Source: Heterohyrax brucei (lineage: Eukaryota; Chordata; Mammalia; Hyracoidea; Procaviidae). Taken from it: a stretch of 64,000 nucleotides of DNA. The stretch lies in NCBI GenBank assembly GCA_028571685.1, contig CM053154.1, positions 9,461,501-9,525,500 on the forward strand. Reading direction: 5' to 3'. Numbering within the stretch: the stretch's first letter is position 1; each line of letters opens with the position of its first letter. This document shows positions 11,993 to 23,749 of this stretch, in pieces. Below the pieces are notes generated by a model that saw only the letters and a program-made list of their open reading frames with translations, was not told where the DNA came from and ran no database searches. Made by a program: the position numbers and the translations under genes.

Positions 11993-12290
11993 ACTGTTGT
12001 TGTTAGCTGCCCTCAAGACAGAATAAAACGGTGCCCAGTGCTGTGCCATCCCCAAGGTTCACTGCAAATCAAACCCTGGTGATTCACAGGATTATCACTG
12101 ACTGATCACCAGTCCTTTCTTCCTAGTCTGTCTTAGTCTGGAAGCTCTGCTGAAACCTGTTTAACATCACAGCAATATGCAAGCCTCCAGCAGAGGATGG
12201 TGGTGTCTGCACATGGGAGGCCCCAGCCAGGAACTGAACACAGGTTTACTGCATGATGAGGGAGAATTCTACCACTGAACCACCTCCCAG
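11993..12290 (-). mobile_element. Long AfroSINE-related element, antisense
   Basis: Begins with GTTGTTGTTAGCTGCCCTCA (an AAC-type tail) and ends GAATTCTACCACTGAACCACC (tRNA-like head). It is about 300 bp, so a different subtype from the 160-bp copies. A fragment of the same type lies at 27.17-27.29 kb. Confidence 0.65.
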
Positions 12291-12301
12291 GTATATTTTA
12301 A

Positions 12302-12446
12302 AAAAACAAACATTGCCATCAAGTGACTTACAGTGACCCTATAAGTAGAACTGCCCTATAGGGTTTCCAAGGAGTGGCTGTTGGATTTGAACTGCCAACC
12401 TTTTCATTGGTAGCCACAATTCTTAACATTGTGCCACCAGGGCTCC
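12302..12446 (-). mobile_element. AfroSINE, antisense
   Basis: First of three consecutive same-orientation copies; ends TTGTGCCACCAGGGCTCC. Confidence 0.85.
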
Positions 12447-12573
12447 TCATAACAATCCTATGGGACAGAGCAGAACTGCTCCATAGAGTTTCCAAGGAGC
12501 ATCTGGTGAGTTTGAACTGCCAATCTTTTAGTTAGCAGACATGGCATTTAATGACTACACCACCAGGGTTTCC
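12447..12573 (-). mobile_element. AfroSINE, antisense, lacks the 3' tail
   Basis: Second copy, abutting the first: CTATGGGACAGAGCAGAACT to CTACACCACCAGGGTTTCC. Confidence 0.85.
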
Positions 12574-12586
12574 AATGGGTATATAA

Positions 12587-12755
12587 AATCCAAAAAGCAA
12601 ACCCAGTGCCGTCGAGTCAATGCTGACTCATGGTGACCCTACAGACATCATAAAACTACACCACAGAGTTTCTAAGGTGCACCTGGTAGATTTGAACTGC
12701 TGACTTTTTGGTTAGCGGCCATGGCACTTAACCGCCATGCCACCAGGGTTCCCAA
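12587..12755 (-). mobile_element. AfroSINE, antisense
   Basis: Third copy: AGCAAACCCAGTGCCGTCGA to GCCATGCCACCAGGGTTCCC. Confidence 0.9.
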
Positions 12756-12789
12756 CGGGCATACAGAGACCCACAATTCACCAAACACC

Positions 12790-13050
12790 TTCACACATAA
12801 CTGTTTTTGATGATGACAGAAACAACAGTTAACCCTTAGGCAGGGGACACTCTGCCAAGTGCTTTACATAAACCTGAGCACTCTAGCCTACAACAACCTG
12901 CTTAATCAGGGATGTGATCATGTGGTTGACAAGTGAAGAAACTGGCACTCAGAACTCAGGAAGGGGAAGCCACTTGCCCTCAAAGCCATACACCTAGAGA
13001 ATGGAGAGATAGGGTTTGATCCAGGTCTGAAGCCCTCTTATTGGGCTATT
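12790..13050 (-). repeat. MIR, antisense
   Basis: AAGTGCTTTACATAAACCTGA, GTGAAGAAACTGGCACTCAG and CACTTGCCCTCAAAGCCATA follow the MIR order. Confidence 0.75.
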
Positions 13051-13456
13051 CTCTATTTACAGATAAATGCGTCAGGGAGGTCACTGTCCTCTCTGATGAT
13101 GGCCTTGGAAATGTCCTGACATCCTCTGTGGCTTCATCCTGCAGCACCTGCCCCAAAGCTGGCCTACCCTGGGGGACCAACAAGGGGAGACTCCAGGACA
13201 GAAGTCAAGATGCAGCCAGGGAGGAGCAGGGAAAGGGAAAAGGCCACATTCTTGTCCTCTCCTCCCTGCAGAACATACTCCCCAGCTCCAGGACGAAGTC
13301 CCCGAGCACTTACTGTGTAGACGGCAGAACAGGGAGCAAGAGTCTGAGGTCTCCTCTCAAGTACAGATAGCTCCTGCTTTGGACCTCATTTGAGGTCACA
13401 AAGACTCCTCTCCTCTGCTTTCCTTAGTACCCTATAAAGCATTCATCAGCCTGGAC
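13051..13456. other. Unassigned sequence
   Basis: No gene or clear repeat recognised; GAGCACTTACTGTGTAGACG near 13303 is L2-like. Confidence 0.35.
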
Positions 13457-13664
13457 TAGTGGTTCTCAATCAGGGGTGATTTTGTCCCCTCAGGGGGCAT
13501 TTGACAATGCTTGGGACATTTTTAGTTATCGCATCGGGGTGAGGAGGTGCTACTGGTATCTAGTGGGTAGAAATCAGGGGTGCTGCCACACATGCTAGGC
13601 TCCCACAACAAAGAGGGATCTGGTTCAGTGTGTCAGAAGTGCCAGGGCTGAGAAAGCTTGGGCT
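13457..13664 (+). mobile_element. MER5A-type hAT DNA transposon
   Basis: Starts TAGTGGTTCTCAATCAGGGG and ends CCAGGGCTGAGAAAGCTTGG, the inverted ends of MER5A, with the internal CTACTGGTATCTAGTGGGTA. It is non-autonomous and ancient. Confidence 0.85.
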
Positions 13665-13759
13665 ACAGAAGTCCATCAATGAAAACATATGACCTTGGCG
13701 GGGATCCTTGAGTCAGAGTTGAAAGAAAGAAGGCACTTGCTGTAGAAGGCATTACTGGG

Positions 13760-14045
13760 AAACTGCAGTAATTTAAATACACACTGTGGGTTAGATGATA
13801 GCACGTATCAATGTTATATTTCCTGATTTTGATAACATTACTATGGTTGTGTTAAGAGAATATTCTTGTGGTGAGGAAATAGCGACTGAAAGCCTCGGGC
13901 CTTACGGATGAAGGAGTCATCACAGAAATTAACGCAAATGTAGGAAAATAATACCAGCTACTGAGGCCAGCTGACTGGGCCATGGAGTTATTTGCTAGAA
14001 ACTTGAAATTATTTCCTTTATTTACCTATTTTTAAACACACACAT
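13760..14045 (+). mobile_element. Old L1M 3' end
   Basis: GGGTTAGATGATAGCACGTA, TTTCCTGATTTTGATAACAT and ACTTGAAATTATTTCCTTTA resemble L1M 3' UTR sequence. Confidence 0.5.
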
Positions 14046-14321
14046 ACACACACTTAGATCCTGGCAAGAGAGACAATTTTAGGACTCTTTGATTTAATTT
14101 ATTTGATTATTGCAGTAAAAACAGATATAAAATATACACAGCAGTCTTGACATTTACAATTCAGGTGACACTGAAGACACTCCTCCTGTTGTGCCATCTT
14201 TATTGCTGTCCTTTCTCCCCAATCATTCCACAGCCATCAGCATAAATTCAGCATAAGCCCTAAGCAAAAACTTGCCCCCTTTGCCCTTCTTTCTACCACT
14301 GGTAACCACCGATCACCCCTG

Positions 14322-14490
14322 CAGTTGGTGTCAGGGGCGTGGAGTTGGTTTCTACTCACAACAACCCCACGTACAAGAGAGCAGACCACTGCCCGGCCCT
14401 GTGCTGTCCTTACTACCAGCATGCTTGAGTCCACTGCTGGTGCACTGTGACAGCCATCTCACAAAGGGTCCTCCTACTTTTTGGTGACAT
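14322..14490 (-). mobile_element. RTE/BovB-type 3' end, antisense
   Basis: GTTGGTTTCTACTCACAACA, CACTGCCCGGCCCTGTGCTG and AGGGTCCTCCTACTTTTTGG match the 3' UTR part of the 2.64-kb RTE copy. Confidence 0.65.
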
Positions 14491-15190
14491 TACTAAACCA
14501 TCTTTGGTTTCTATATATCATCAAAGTGAGATCATCCAGTATTGGTCCTCCTGTGACTGACTTCTTCCATGTGGTGTCCCTGGGTTGCTGTGGGATTTCC
14601 CTGAGGTTTGTGACTGCTTGCTGGCTCTTTTCCTGCCTGCAGCCTGAGGTCAGTCGAGGGGCTCCCAAGACCTCTGCAGGCCTCCCAGCTGCAGCTTCCT
14701 CTGTGGAGTCCAAAGGGCAGGAGGAGAAGCAGTCCAGGCCGGAAGAAGGCCTGTGAAGCACCCGAACCAGCAAGATAGCCAGCCCCTGCCTTAACCAGGG
14801 CAATTGGATAAAATGGCCTCGCCGATGCTCTCTTTCTCCCACCTCCTCACCGCTGCGTGACAGCCCTATTTGGCTCGCGCCAACTCACAGATTCTTGCTC
14901 GTTATTTTCCCTGTTGAACTCTTGTTCCACAGTGCAGATCATTTGCAAATAAAACCTGGGGCTTCAAGAGGTTTTCGGAGGCAATCAGCCAGCCAGGCAT
15001 CGAGTCTCCCGTGTGAAATCAGCCTCCTGCTATCCATTACTATTATTTTTTTAATATCGCTCTTTTTTTCCTTCGTGAAAGTTGTTTCTATTCATCCACC
15101 CTTAGCATCACTCAGACCAATCTTCCTAAATGGGCAGAGTCTTGAAGCACTCTGCGTAGGGAAGGAAGGGAAAAAAAAAATAGACAGACA
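14491..15190. other. Unassigned sequence
   Basis: No gene or repeat recognised; short A- and T-runs only. Confidence 0.35.
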
Positions 15191-15720
15191 GACTGGCTGC
15201 AGCAAAACGATTTCATTTGAACTGGTTGCCCCTCTGAAAAACGATGTCCATAGCAGATAAGAAGACGGGCAGCTTAAATTGTTCTATCAGAACCAAGCTG
15301 CCTTTTCTGAAGCTCATTCCAGACAATTGGAAACTGTCCTTGTCTTCTTTTTTTAGAAGGCAATTGCCCAACTTGAAGGCTGTTTGTGATCGAAATAGAC
15401 ACCACAATAATTTATACAGTAAGTGCCTCTATCTAGATCAAATGGTATATTTGCTAGGTAACTAAGCAGGGTAAATACCCCATCTGTTTTATCTTTAATG
15501 CAGTATCTTTATGCATTCTGTCAGGCTAACCCTCCCTCCGGAATATTTTACATGCTGGCACACAGGCCACTTGCTGCTTGGGACACCGAACACGGTTTGT
15601 CTTTGCATGGACGATATTGCGTGTTTGATCCTCCTTTCGTGGGACCAGTTTGCCCTGTGAATGTGCATTTGCTGTCCTAGCCCGTCTTTTCCTGTTGTAA
15701 TTAATGTGACCATATAGTAT
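15191..15720. other. Repeat-free block, candidate conserved element
   Basis: Unique-looking AT-rich sequence with GAAATAGACACCACAATAAT and TTGTAATTAATGTGACC. No repeat family is visible. Conservation is inferred, not shown. Confidence 0.3.
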
Positions 15721-16435
15721 TGTCATCAGCCAGTATTTATGGAGCAGTCCTCTAAGGCTTAGGGCCTGTGCAGGGGGCTTTAATTAAAAGGTCCTATCTT
15801 ATTCTGGGGATCTGCACCACCGAGACACACAGCTGCGCTGGAGCCGGCTGCTGCAGCAGCGTCAGCTGTGGCCAAACGATAGGCCTAAATAGACTATTAC
15901 ATGGGAAGAGCTAGGTCAATGTATACTGCCTGAAGTGGATTAGTAGCCGCGGTATACTGGGGGGGGGCCCCAAAAGTAAACTGAAAAATGATACTGATAG
16001 AACAATGACATTTTTAGAAGGAAAAAAATAAAAAGACAGTCTCAGGGTATGCATTCCCTGTGTGTGCACATGCAGACAGGCACAGGCACAAAGCTTACTG
16101 CTGGAGTCTAGACTAACACACATCAAACTGTTAACAGTGTCAGCAGAGAGCAAGGAGACACAGAGTTGATTTTAGACACGTGTATAGTATCTGAACTCTC
16201 TACAAAGAATCTATTACTTCTGTAAATAAAAGAGATGGGAGGATTTTTAACAGTCTTCTTCAGCAGCCCTGTACTGCCTGCCTCCTGTGCACTAACACCA
16301 TGCTCTCTTTACGAACCACAGAAACCAGCAGCAAAGAGACCAAAAGAACTAAAGAAACAAGCAGAAAACTTCACAAGCAAAACCTCTATTTAAATTGGCT
16401 GCTTGGGTTTCTTTTCAGACTGCCCCTGCCAACCC
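15721..16435. other. Unassigned sequence
   Basis: Contains a G9 run at 15959-15967. No gene or repeat recognised. Confidence 0.35.
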
Positions 16436-16600
16436 TGGAAACCGCGCTGGCATAGTGGTTAAATGCTACAGCTGCTAACTGGAAGGTTGGCAGTTTGAAT
16501 CTACCCAACACTCCCTGGAAACCCAATGGGGGCAGTTCTACTCTGTCCTAGAGGGTCGTTATGAGTCAGAATTGACTCGAGGGCAACAGGTTTGGTTTAG
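16436..16600 (+). mobile_element. AfroSINE, forward
   Basis: Head GGCATAGTGGTTAAATGCTA, tail GGGTCGTTATGAGTCAGAAT, end CAGGTTTGGTTTAGG. Confidence 0.9.
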
Positions 16601-16796
16601 GTTTGGATTCTATCAACATTAACTGACAAAAATCTCAGAGTTGACACATGGGCCCTTCTCTAAAGTTGTGTACACTGTGGGGCCCCAAGATGGTTCCAGG
16701 TGGGTTTGGTCAACTGTTACCACTTAATGAGCAATTAAAACAGGGGGACAGTAGCACTGTACTAGGGAGCACTGTGGTTTCCATTTCTTCAGTGGA

Positions 16797-17295
16797 GACT
16801 GTCTTAGCTAGTGCTGCTATAACAGAAATACCACAAACGGATGGCTTTAAAAAGAGAAGTGTTTGTTCTTACACAGTCAGGTAGGCTACAAGTTCAAATT
16901 CAGGATCTCCACTCCAGGAGAAGCCTTTTCTTCTTTGTCACCTCTGGAGGAAGGTCTTCGTGTTACACCAGTCTCTGGTCAGGGAGCATCCTGGCATAGG
17001 AACCTCAGGTCTGAAGGACATGCTCTACTCCTGGTGCTGTTTTCTTGATGGTATGAGGTCCCCAGATCTCTCTGCTACCTTCTTTCCTTTATGGTTCAGG
17101 AGATGTCTCAGGGCACAAAACAATTGGACACCTTGAGTCCTGCCCCACCAACATATCTGCTGCCCACCCACCCCTCCAACATCGTGGGGTAGGATCTACA
17201 ACACAGTGGAGCAGAAGCACAACACAAGGAAACACGGCCTGGCCCACTTGCTATGCAGATTTTTGGAGGGGTACACAATTCCATCCATGACAGAG
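16797..17295. repeat. Repeat related to 9.33-9.47 kb
   Basis: Starts GTCTTAGCTAGTGCTGCTAT and ends CACAATTCCATCCATGACAG, a layout seen in MaLR- or L1-type mammalian repeats. I cannot name the family. Confidence 0.5.
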
Positions 17296-17759
17296 ACAGC
17301 AGTGAGCTCCTGAGACCCTGGAGAGGCTCACGGAGGCACCATATCTTCATAGCGGGCAAGAGGATGAGAAATTAGAGGGTTTAGCACTTGAAGCTCCCAG
17401 TTACATACCAGATATGGAACCCAGAACCCATTCATTTCTGAAAACACTGTCCTGTTGAGACCACAAAAATTACCAAATTTGGGGGTATCAATAACAAGAG
17501 TGTGAAGTAGGGTAGGGGAGGAAAGAGCCTGGTCCCAACCTTCAGTGTGCCCTGGAATAAATGTCACGCACAGGTGTGTAGATGAATCTATGCAACAGGA
17601 CTTCAGACCAGCTTGTTTCAGTTAGAACTCCTGCCAAGAATCTACATTTCCACCCCCGATAAACTGAATCACAATCTACAGTTTACCAAGACCCTCGGGT
17701 GGTTCTTATGTATGATAAATTTTGGAAATAAAAGGTGATTAATGAAGCACCACACACAA
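17296..17759. other. Unassigned sequence
   Basis: No gene or repeat recognised. Confidence 0.35.
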
Positions 17760-18360
17760 GTAATAGTGTTTATTTGGGGAGCCAGTCTGTTGTTTTGGCA
17801 AAAGGCAACTCAGGGAATAAATTCAGTTCAAGGCTTCAAGTGTATCTCAAGCTGATAGTCTCAGGGAGTTAGCCAGTCTTGACTGACCTGGTAAAGGTGG
17901 AATTTTTTTTAATAATCTGAATTCTGTTTCATTTTTCTTGTGTCCCACCAGAGTCCACCCACTGTGGCCTTGATAAGACTTGTCAGTAATGGCAATCAGG
18001 CACCATCTAGTTCTTCTGATCTCAGGGTAGATGAAGCCATGGTTTGTATAGGCTGTTAGCCTTGCAGACTAGTTACTTCTTTGAGACTTTGGTTCCTTCC
18101 TTCTCTTTTGCTCCTGGCAATTAGATACCAACAGTTCCATCTTAGGTGGCTGCTTGCAAGCTTTTAAAACCTCAGACGCTACTCACTTCACAAGGATGTA
18201 GAACACGAACTTTGTGAACTCAGTTATGCCAAATGACTGAGCTGTCCCATGAGACTAAGATCCTAAGCCTCAAAACCAGAAAACCAGTGTCTCAAGGTGT
18301 TTGGTTATGCCAGAGATCTATAACTTGTCCTCTATAGATAAGTGTACTTGTCCTCACTTC
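17760..18360 (-). mobile_element. L1 3' UTR-like fragment, antisense
   Basis: CACCATCTAGTTCTTCTGAT and GCTTGCAAGCTTTTAAAACC correspond to similar phrases at about 45.12 and 45.27 kb inside a clear antisense L1, so I place it in the same 3' UTR family. It is older, with no clean duplication at the ends. Confidence 0.55.
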
Positions 18361-19182
18361 TTAATGTCACCATACTTCTTTTTAGCCAATTTGCCTAATG
18401 GAACTGCACCCACCTACAACCCCTGGGCGACCAGCCTGAGCACAAGTAGAAGTCAGGCTGTATCAGAGCATCAAAGGATCATCAAAGGATTCTAATGCAA
18501 TGCCAAATGCCAGTATAGATTTCTCTGCACTGCTCTGAAAAAGGTTCTTATCTGCATAGTGTGTGTTCTCGAATTTCCATGTTGTCCACCCATTTTTGAT
18601 CTTCCAAAAGTCACACATCACTCTTTAGAACAGCATCCGCAGTCACCGCGGAGGCCAGCTCATCCTCTGCACCTGGTGCAGGAGCCACATACCAAGAAGA
18701 CAGCTCAGACGCCGAGCTACAGGGACACACAAGGTGGGCTGGCCTCCCCCGCACACACGCCTTTCCTTCTCACTCTGGGCACTTGAGTTCTGGATAAAGT
18801 GCCCGTCTCCCACGGCCGAGAAGAGGTCAAATTAAGAATGGTGCTCTCTAGGAACTACAAAGCGTCCTCATTTCCTCGTTGAGTCAAGTCCTCTAATGGC
18901 TGGCAGATGGGTCCAATTTCTAACCAGTCCTGAATTGGGTCATTTCCCCCTCAGTGGCTCCAGCCTCCCGTGGGGCAGATTGCCACTGGCTCTGCAGGTG
19001 CCCACCAACCAGCGGGACTCCTCATCTCCCCATCCAGCCTCTCTGCCTTCAGTGCGTTAACTCTGTTCCAAATCCTGAGCCTTACAAGGAGGCAGGAGTC
19101 ACAGTTACTGAGACTGTGTCTCCTTGCAATGAATGCAGCAGCCTCTGTTTCTTTAGGGAAACATTCATCTCTCTTTTCTAGG
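18361..19182. other. Unassigned sequence
   Basis: No gene or repeat recognised. Confidence 0.35.
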
Positions 19183-19326
19183 GCAGAACCCCAGATGGCT
19201 GAGTGGTTAAGTACTGCAGTTCAGATCCACCAGGCACTCCTTGGAAACTCTGTAGGGCAGCTCTTCCCTGTCCCATAGGGGCGCTATGAGTCTGAATTGA
19301 CTTAACGGCATTGGGTTTGGCTTTGG
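19183..19326 (+). mobile_element. AfroSINE, forward, internally shortened
   Basis: GCTGAGTGGTTAAGTACTGC joins directly to CAGTTCAGATCCACCAGGC, so part of the head is missing. Confidence 0.85.
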
Positions 19327-19384
19327 GGGGCGGGGAGGGATTGGTGTACTCACCATGCTTCACCAATACTGCTGTTTGAATGTA

Positions 19385-19480
19385 TTAATTGTTATTCAGT
19401 CATCCTTCTTCACAATCCAACTTGTACATGCATATGCGGTAACTGAGAAGACCATGGCTTAGGTCAGGCCTTGGGCCTAG
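19385..19480 (-). mobile_element. RTE/BovB-type fragment, antisense
   Basis: TTATTCAGTCATCCTTCTTC and GAAGACCATGGCTTAGGTCA match the 2.99-3.05 kb part of the other antisense RTE copy. Confidence 0.55.
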
Positions 19481-21479
19481 AATACTCAGGAAGCCGTAAT
19501 GTGATTTTAATTTAGGGTAATGAGGCAGCTGTATGTGACCTCATAGTCCTGGCTCTTAAATCCAAGTCAAATGACTTTTTTGGCCATGGTGCATGCTGTC
19601 ACCACTGGCATGGCTTCACCTAACCACTGCTCAGACCCCTGGGCCAGGCGACTGGGAGTAGTGTGAGTACTGCGAAGTCAGTGTCGCCCCTCCCCCTCAT
19701 TCCAGTTCAGTGTCCACTGCATCCAGGGGGTACACGAAGCGGCCAGCCCCCTGCCCTGACGGAGCCCACATCCAGAGCGGCTGAGACTCACAGTGGGCAG
19801 TACGGGTCACAGGGGCTCATCTGCTTCAGCAGCAGAAGGTGATCCTGCCACTGTGTCCCCATGGTCTGCTCTATCCCAGTGCAAGAGGGGAGATGCATCC
19901 CAAAGCAGATCCCCCCTCCGCCACCAGTCCCCAAAACCTCAGCATCTGGCTTGAACGATCATCACTGGGCTCTGCTGATACGTGTGTTGCTTTGGACTAC
20001 TGTCAGAGATGTCACATGTGAAGACCTGCCCTGCAGGGGTTGCACCTCACAGGAGCCGTTCCATTTCCCCCACATGTAAAAATCAGGAACCTGCAGCTCA
20101 GAGGCCACATCATTGTGTTGGCACCCGACCCAAGGCCTGCCCAGACCTGGGTGCTGAGCGGCATCCCGTAGGTCCTCCTAGGGTCCTGCTGATGCTCCCG
20201 CCTCCACGCATGTGGTTTTCAGGCTGCTTCCTGTAGCAGGTGCTCTTTTCCTCAGGACCCCCTTGTGACACACCACAGCAAGAGACAGACGGGATGAGAG
20301 TGGGTCCCAGCAAAAGTCAGAGCCTCACAGAGAGACCGAGCAGCGGGGTTCTCCAGCACAAACCGCACGACTTCCAGCACCACTCCCGTCCTGCTCAGTA
20401 GCCTCAGATCTGACTCCTTCTGCGGCTTCCCATGACCCACAGCATAACGCCCGGCGCCCTGAGCCTGGCAGTCAGGCCCTCCAGGAGCCTGCCCCCCTCC
20501 GTGGCTCCCCGTTCCTCCGGCCACGCGGGGGGCCAGCCTGGGGGCCTGCCTGCAGCCCTCTCACACCAGCTCTTTCCCACCACCACACCTGGCTTAGGCC
20601 ACTGCTTCAACCTGAAACCCCTCCCCCTTTCTCCTGGCCAGCACTCAATGACTCAGATGAACCCTCCCCCAGGAGGCTCACTCTTGCCCAGTACCCACAG
20701 CACCTTGCTGCCATATCCCACCCCTTGGCAGCATGTCTGAGCTCTCCAGTGGGAACACGGTACCAAGAATGCACGACTGTGACCTCTCCTGCCTGTGTCC
20801 TAGTATGGGCTGGGCTTAGCAGGCCCGGGATGACCTAGATGGACTCGGCACCAGCACCGAGACGCACAGATGGCAGCCCCACTGAGGACCCTCATTTCCA
20901 TGCCCCATAAACTGAAAAAGGCCATGCTTACAAAAGGCGTAGCACCACCACCCCTTGGAGCAGGGACAAAGGGACGCACTCGGGCCTCCGCCTCTGGGGA
21001 CCCCACTAGTTGCCATGGCAGGTTTTCATTAAGTGTAAGGATTCTGTGTCCTGATAACAGCATAGACGTCTCTCTTTTATCTGTCCCTGGTCCCCTTGGG
21101 AACAGAGGTGTGGTGCTCAGAGCTGGTTCTTTGCAGAGGAGAGGGCACCCTGGTGGGCGCTATCCCACTGCACCCCCTGGTGCCCCTGCCCTGGGACTGG
21201 TCTCCACGGTGACATGGCTACCTCCTCCAAGCTGTCACATAGGATGGACTAAGGGAACAGGACCGTGCTGGGGCAGGCCCCTCTGTATTCACCGCCCCTA
21301 GTAAGTAGTCTATTTCCGTCAGGGACCAAACCAAAGCCACTGCCAGAAACCGAACAAGGCTATCAGTGAGACCAAACCAGCTTCTGTCCACAGCCAGTTG
21401 TGTACACACATCTGTACACGTGCACATGGGTGCACACATATGCACACTTGTTGACACTCTTTAGCTGGGTCCCCTCACC
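19481..21479. other. GC-rich unassigned sequence
   Basis: About 2 kb of GC-rich sequence with many short overlapping ORFs on both strands. None shows a recognisable domain or consistent splice signals, so no gene is called. Confidence 0.4.
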
Positions 21480-21672
21480 AGTAACCAGTTGCACTGAGTT
21501 GACCACAACTCACAGCAGCCCAACGTGTGTCACAGAACTGTGCTCCACAGCATTTTCAAGTTTGGGGAAGTAGATGGCCAGGGCTTTCTTCCCAGGCACC
21601 TCTGGGGAGACTCAAATTCCCAGCCTCTGCGTTAGCAGCCGAGCTTGTTGTCTGCACCACCCAGGGCCTCCA
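21480..21672 (-). mobile_element. AfroSINE, antisense, long form, diverged
   Basis: ACTGAGTTGACCACAACTCA to TGTCTGCACCACCCAGGGCC. Confidence 0.65.
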
Positions 21673-22192
21673 GGCCCAAGCCCTCCCACCTGCACTGGCT
21701 CTCTTGCCTCCACCGAGTAGAGTGAGGCGGAGCAGAGACCATTTTGCATGTGAAATCTCTGGTCCGTAGATGTCAGAGCATCCACCCAATCAGGACTTGA
21801 GCCAGGATTTGAATCCAGGTTTGTCTGACCCCAAAGCCCAAAGACTGTGGTGTTCCCTCTCCTCTGAGCTGCCTGTTCAGTACTCCACACATCCCTGGTG
21901 TGCGCAGGGCACCTATTAAGATGCTCACAGAGTGCCACTACCCATTGTGCCCTGTGGGAGGGAGCTGGGGGGAAGGAATGGAGAAGGTCATCAGTCCTGG
22001 GGTCACAGCACTGCCCAGCTCAATGAGAATGCAAGCCGCATGAGCAATTTTAAATTACCTAGGACTCACTCTAAAAATGAAACAAAACAATTGAAATTCA
22101 TTTAATGATAAGCTTTTCTTAAAAAAGCTCTCCCCAAAGTGGCTGAACACATAATCCACACAAGGAACTAGGAATGCACTATCTTACATTCA
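21673..22192. other. Unassigned sequence
   Basis: AGGATTTGAATCCAGGTTTG near 21802 is MIR-like. The rest is not recognised. Confidence 0.4.
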
Positions 22193-22358
22193 GAAACCGT
22201 GGTTGCAGAGTGGTTAACTGCTATGTGTGCTAGCCAAAAATTCAGCAGTTCAAATCTACCAGGCACTCCTTGGAAACTCTATAGGGCAGTTCTACTGTAT
22301 ATAGGGTCACTATGAGTCGGAGTCGACTCAATGGCAGAGGGGTTGAGTTGGGCTTTTG
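22193..22358 (+). mobile_element. AfroSINE, forward
   Basis: Head TTGCAGAGTGGTTAACTGCT, tail GGGTCACTATGAGTCGGAGT. Confidence 0.9.
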
Positions 22359-22564
22359 GTGATCTCACACTCTCTTGTTCATACGAAGTCTCAGGAACCT
22401 GGAGAGTATCTTGTACTTACAACATGTCTCCGTCCAGGCTTGTCACACTGCAAATGCAGAAAAGCCACACGTGGCCATGGCCACCACACTGCACAGCCCA
22501 GGTCTGAGAGCTGTCAACAGCAGCGGCAGGAGGGAAGCACTTTGGAGCCCAGATTCACCACCCC

Positions 22565-22700
22565 CAGCTCTCGCAGGAGAGGAGATGAAGCTCAGAGAGG
22601 AGAAGGGACTTTCCCAAGGCCACACAGCCACTTGGTGGCAGGGCTGGGACTAGAACCCGAGGCTCCAGATTGCAGCTGCTGCTACTCTTCCCTGCTATCA
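22565..22700 (-). repeat. MIR, antisense
   Basis: CCCAAGGCCACACAGCCACTT and GGCAGGGCTGGGACTAGAAC. Confidence 0.7.
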
Positions 22701-22901
22701 CGCCCATATTCCCTCACTAGCACTCTCTGGTGCAACTGAGGTTTGGCCTCTGGGCCCAGAAGGGAACCAAGCTGAGGTCACCAGCTAACTGACCAGAGAG
22801 AGAGGGTGAGCACCCAACGTCACCCTGCTGCACTCTTCTGCCCATGCTCTGGCTAACATCAGGTTACACAACTACTGCTGACCCCTCCTGCGGGCCATAA
22901 A

Positions 22902-23042
22902 AGAAACCCAGTGCCACAAAGTCAATTCAGACTCACTGCAAGCCTAAAGGATGCAGAACTGCTCCACAGGATTTCCAAGGAGCAGCTGGTGTATTTGAAC
23001 GGCTGGCCTTGGTTAGCAACCAAGCTCTTCACCACTGCGTGC
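22902..23042 (-). mobile_element. AfroSINE, antisense
   Basis: AGAAACCCAGTGCCACAAAG to AGCTCTTCACCACTGCGTGC; moderately diverged. Confidence 0.8.
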
Positions 23043-23205
23043 TAAACATCTTCTACGTGTGGCCACCTTTGTTCCACACCACAACCCTGAGGAGGAACGC
23101 TGGTTCCGGTAGATTGAGAAGCTTGCTCAAAGTCACACAGCTGCAAAATGCTGAGGCTCGGAGTGGCACGCACGTGTCTGACTCCTGAGGCTGAACTCCC
23201 AGGCG
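23043..23205 (-). repeat. MIR, antisense
   Basis: CACAACCCTGAGGAGGAACG then GCTCAAAGTCACACAGCTGC. Confidence 0.65.
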
Positions 23206-23749
23206 CAGCAGCCCTTACCACCTCCCACCTCTCCAAACGCTCTTGCACAGAAGCAGCTGTGTCCTCACTGTGAAGATGACGGTCAGACACAATCTCCCCT
23301 TACAGGTGAGGACCCTGAGGCCAGCTGTGGCGGCCAGCCTTCAGGACGGGCCTCACGGAGCCTCCTTCTCTGGTATTTGCCTCCTCGCTTTGTTGCTGTT
23401 GGCCGCTGACTCCAAGCGCAGTCCCCCCAGGATGGAACAGGGCCACCCCAGGTAGCCAACGGTGCACTGTGGAGATAACAGAGGGTGACCTCTGAGACTA
23501 GTCAGGGCGCTGCTGTCGCCCTGCTCCCTCGTGGATCCCTCGCTCTTGGGGGGCCAGCGCCACGCTGTGAGGACACTCAAGCAGCCCTAGGAAGAGGACT
23601 ATGCGGCAAAGGACCGAGGCCTTGGGACCACAGTCAGCACTAACTTCCCAGGCAGGCAAGTGAGTCACCTCCTCAGAGGTGAACTCTCCAACCCCCACCG
23701 GAGGGACCGGAGCCAGATCACCTGCTGAGGCGCTTCTGGCTCCTGACCC
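23206..23749. other. Unassigned GC-rich sequence
   Basis: No gene or repeat recognised. Confidence 0.35.

Noticed and set aside
19481-21479. Possible gene in the GC-rich 19.5-21.5 kb stretch
   Set aside because: Many short ORFs overlap on both strands. None has a domain, and I could not connect any by splice signals to a known protein.
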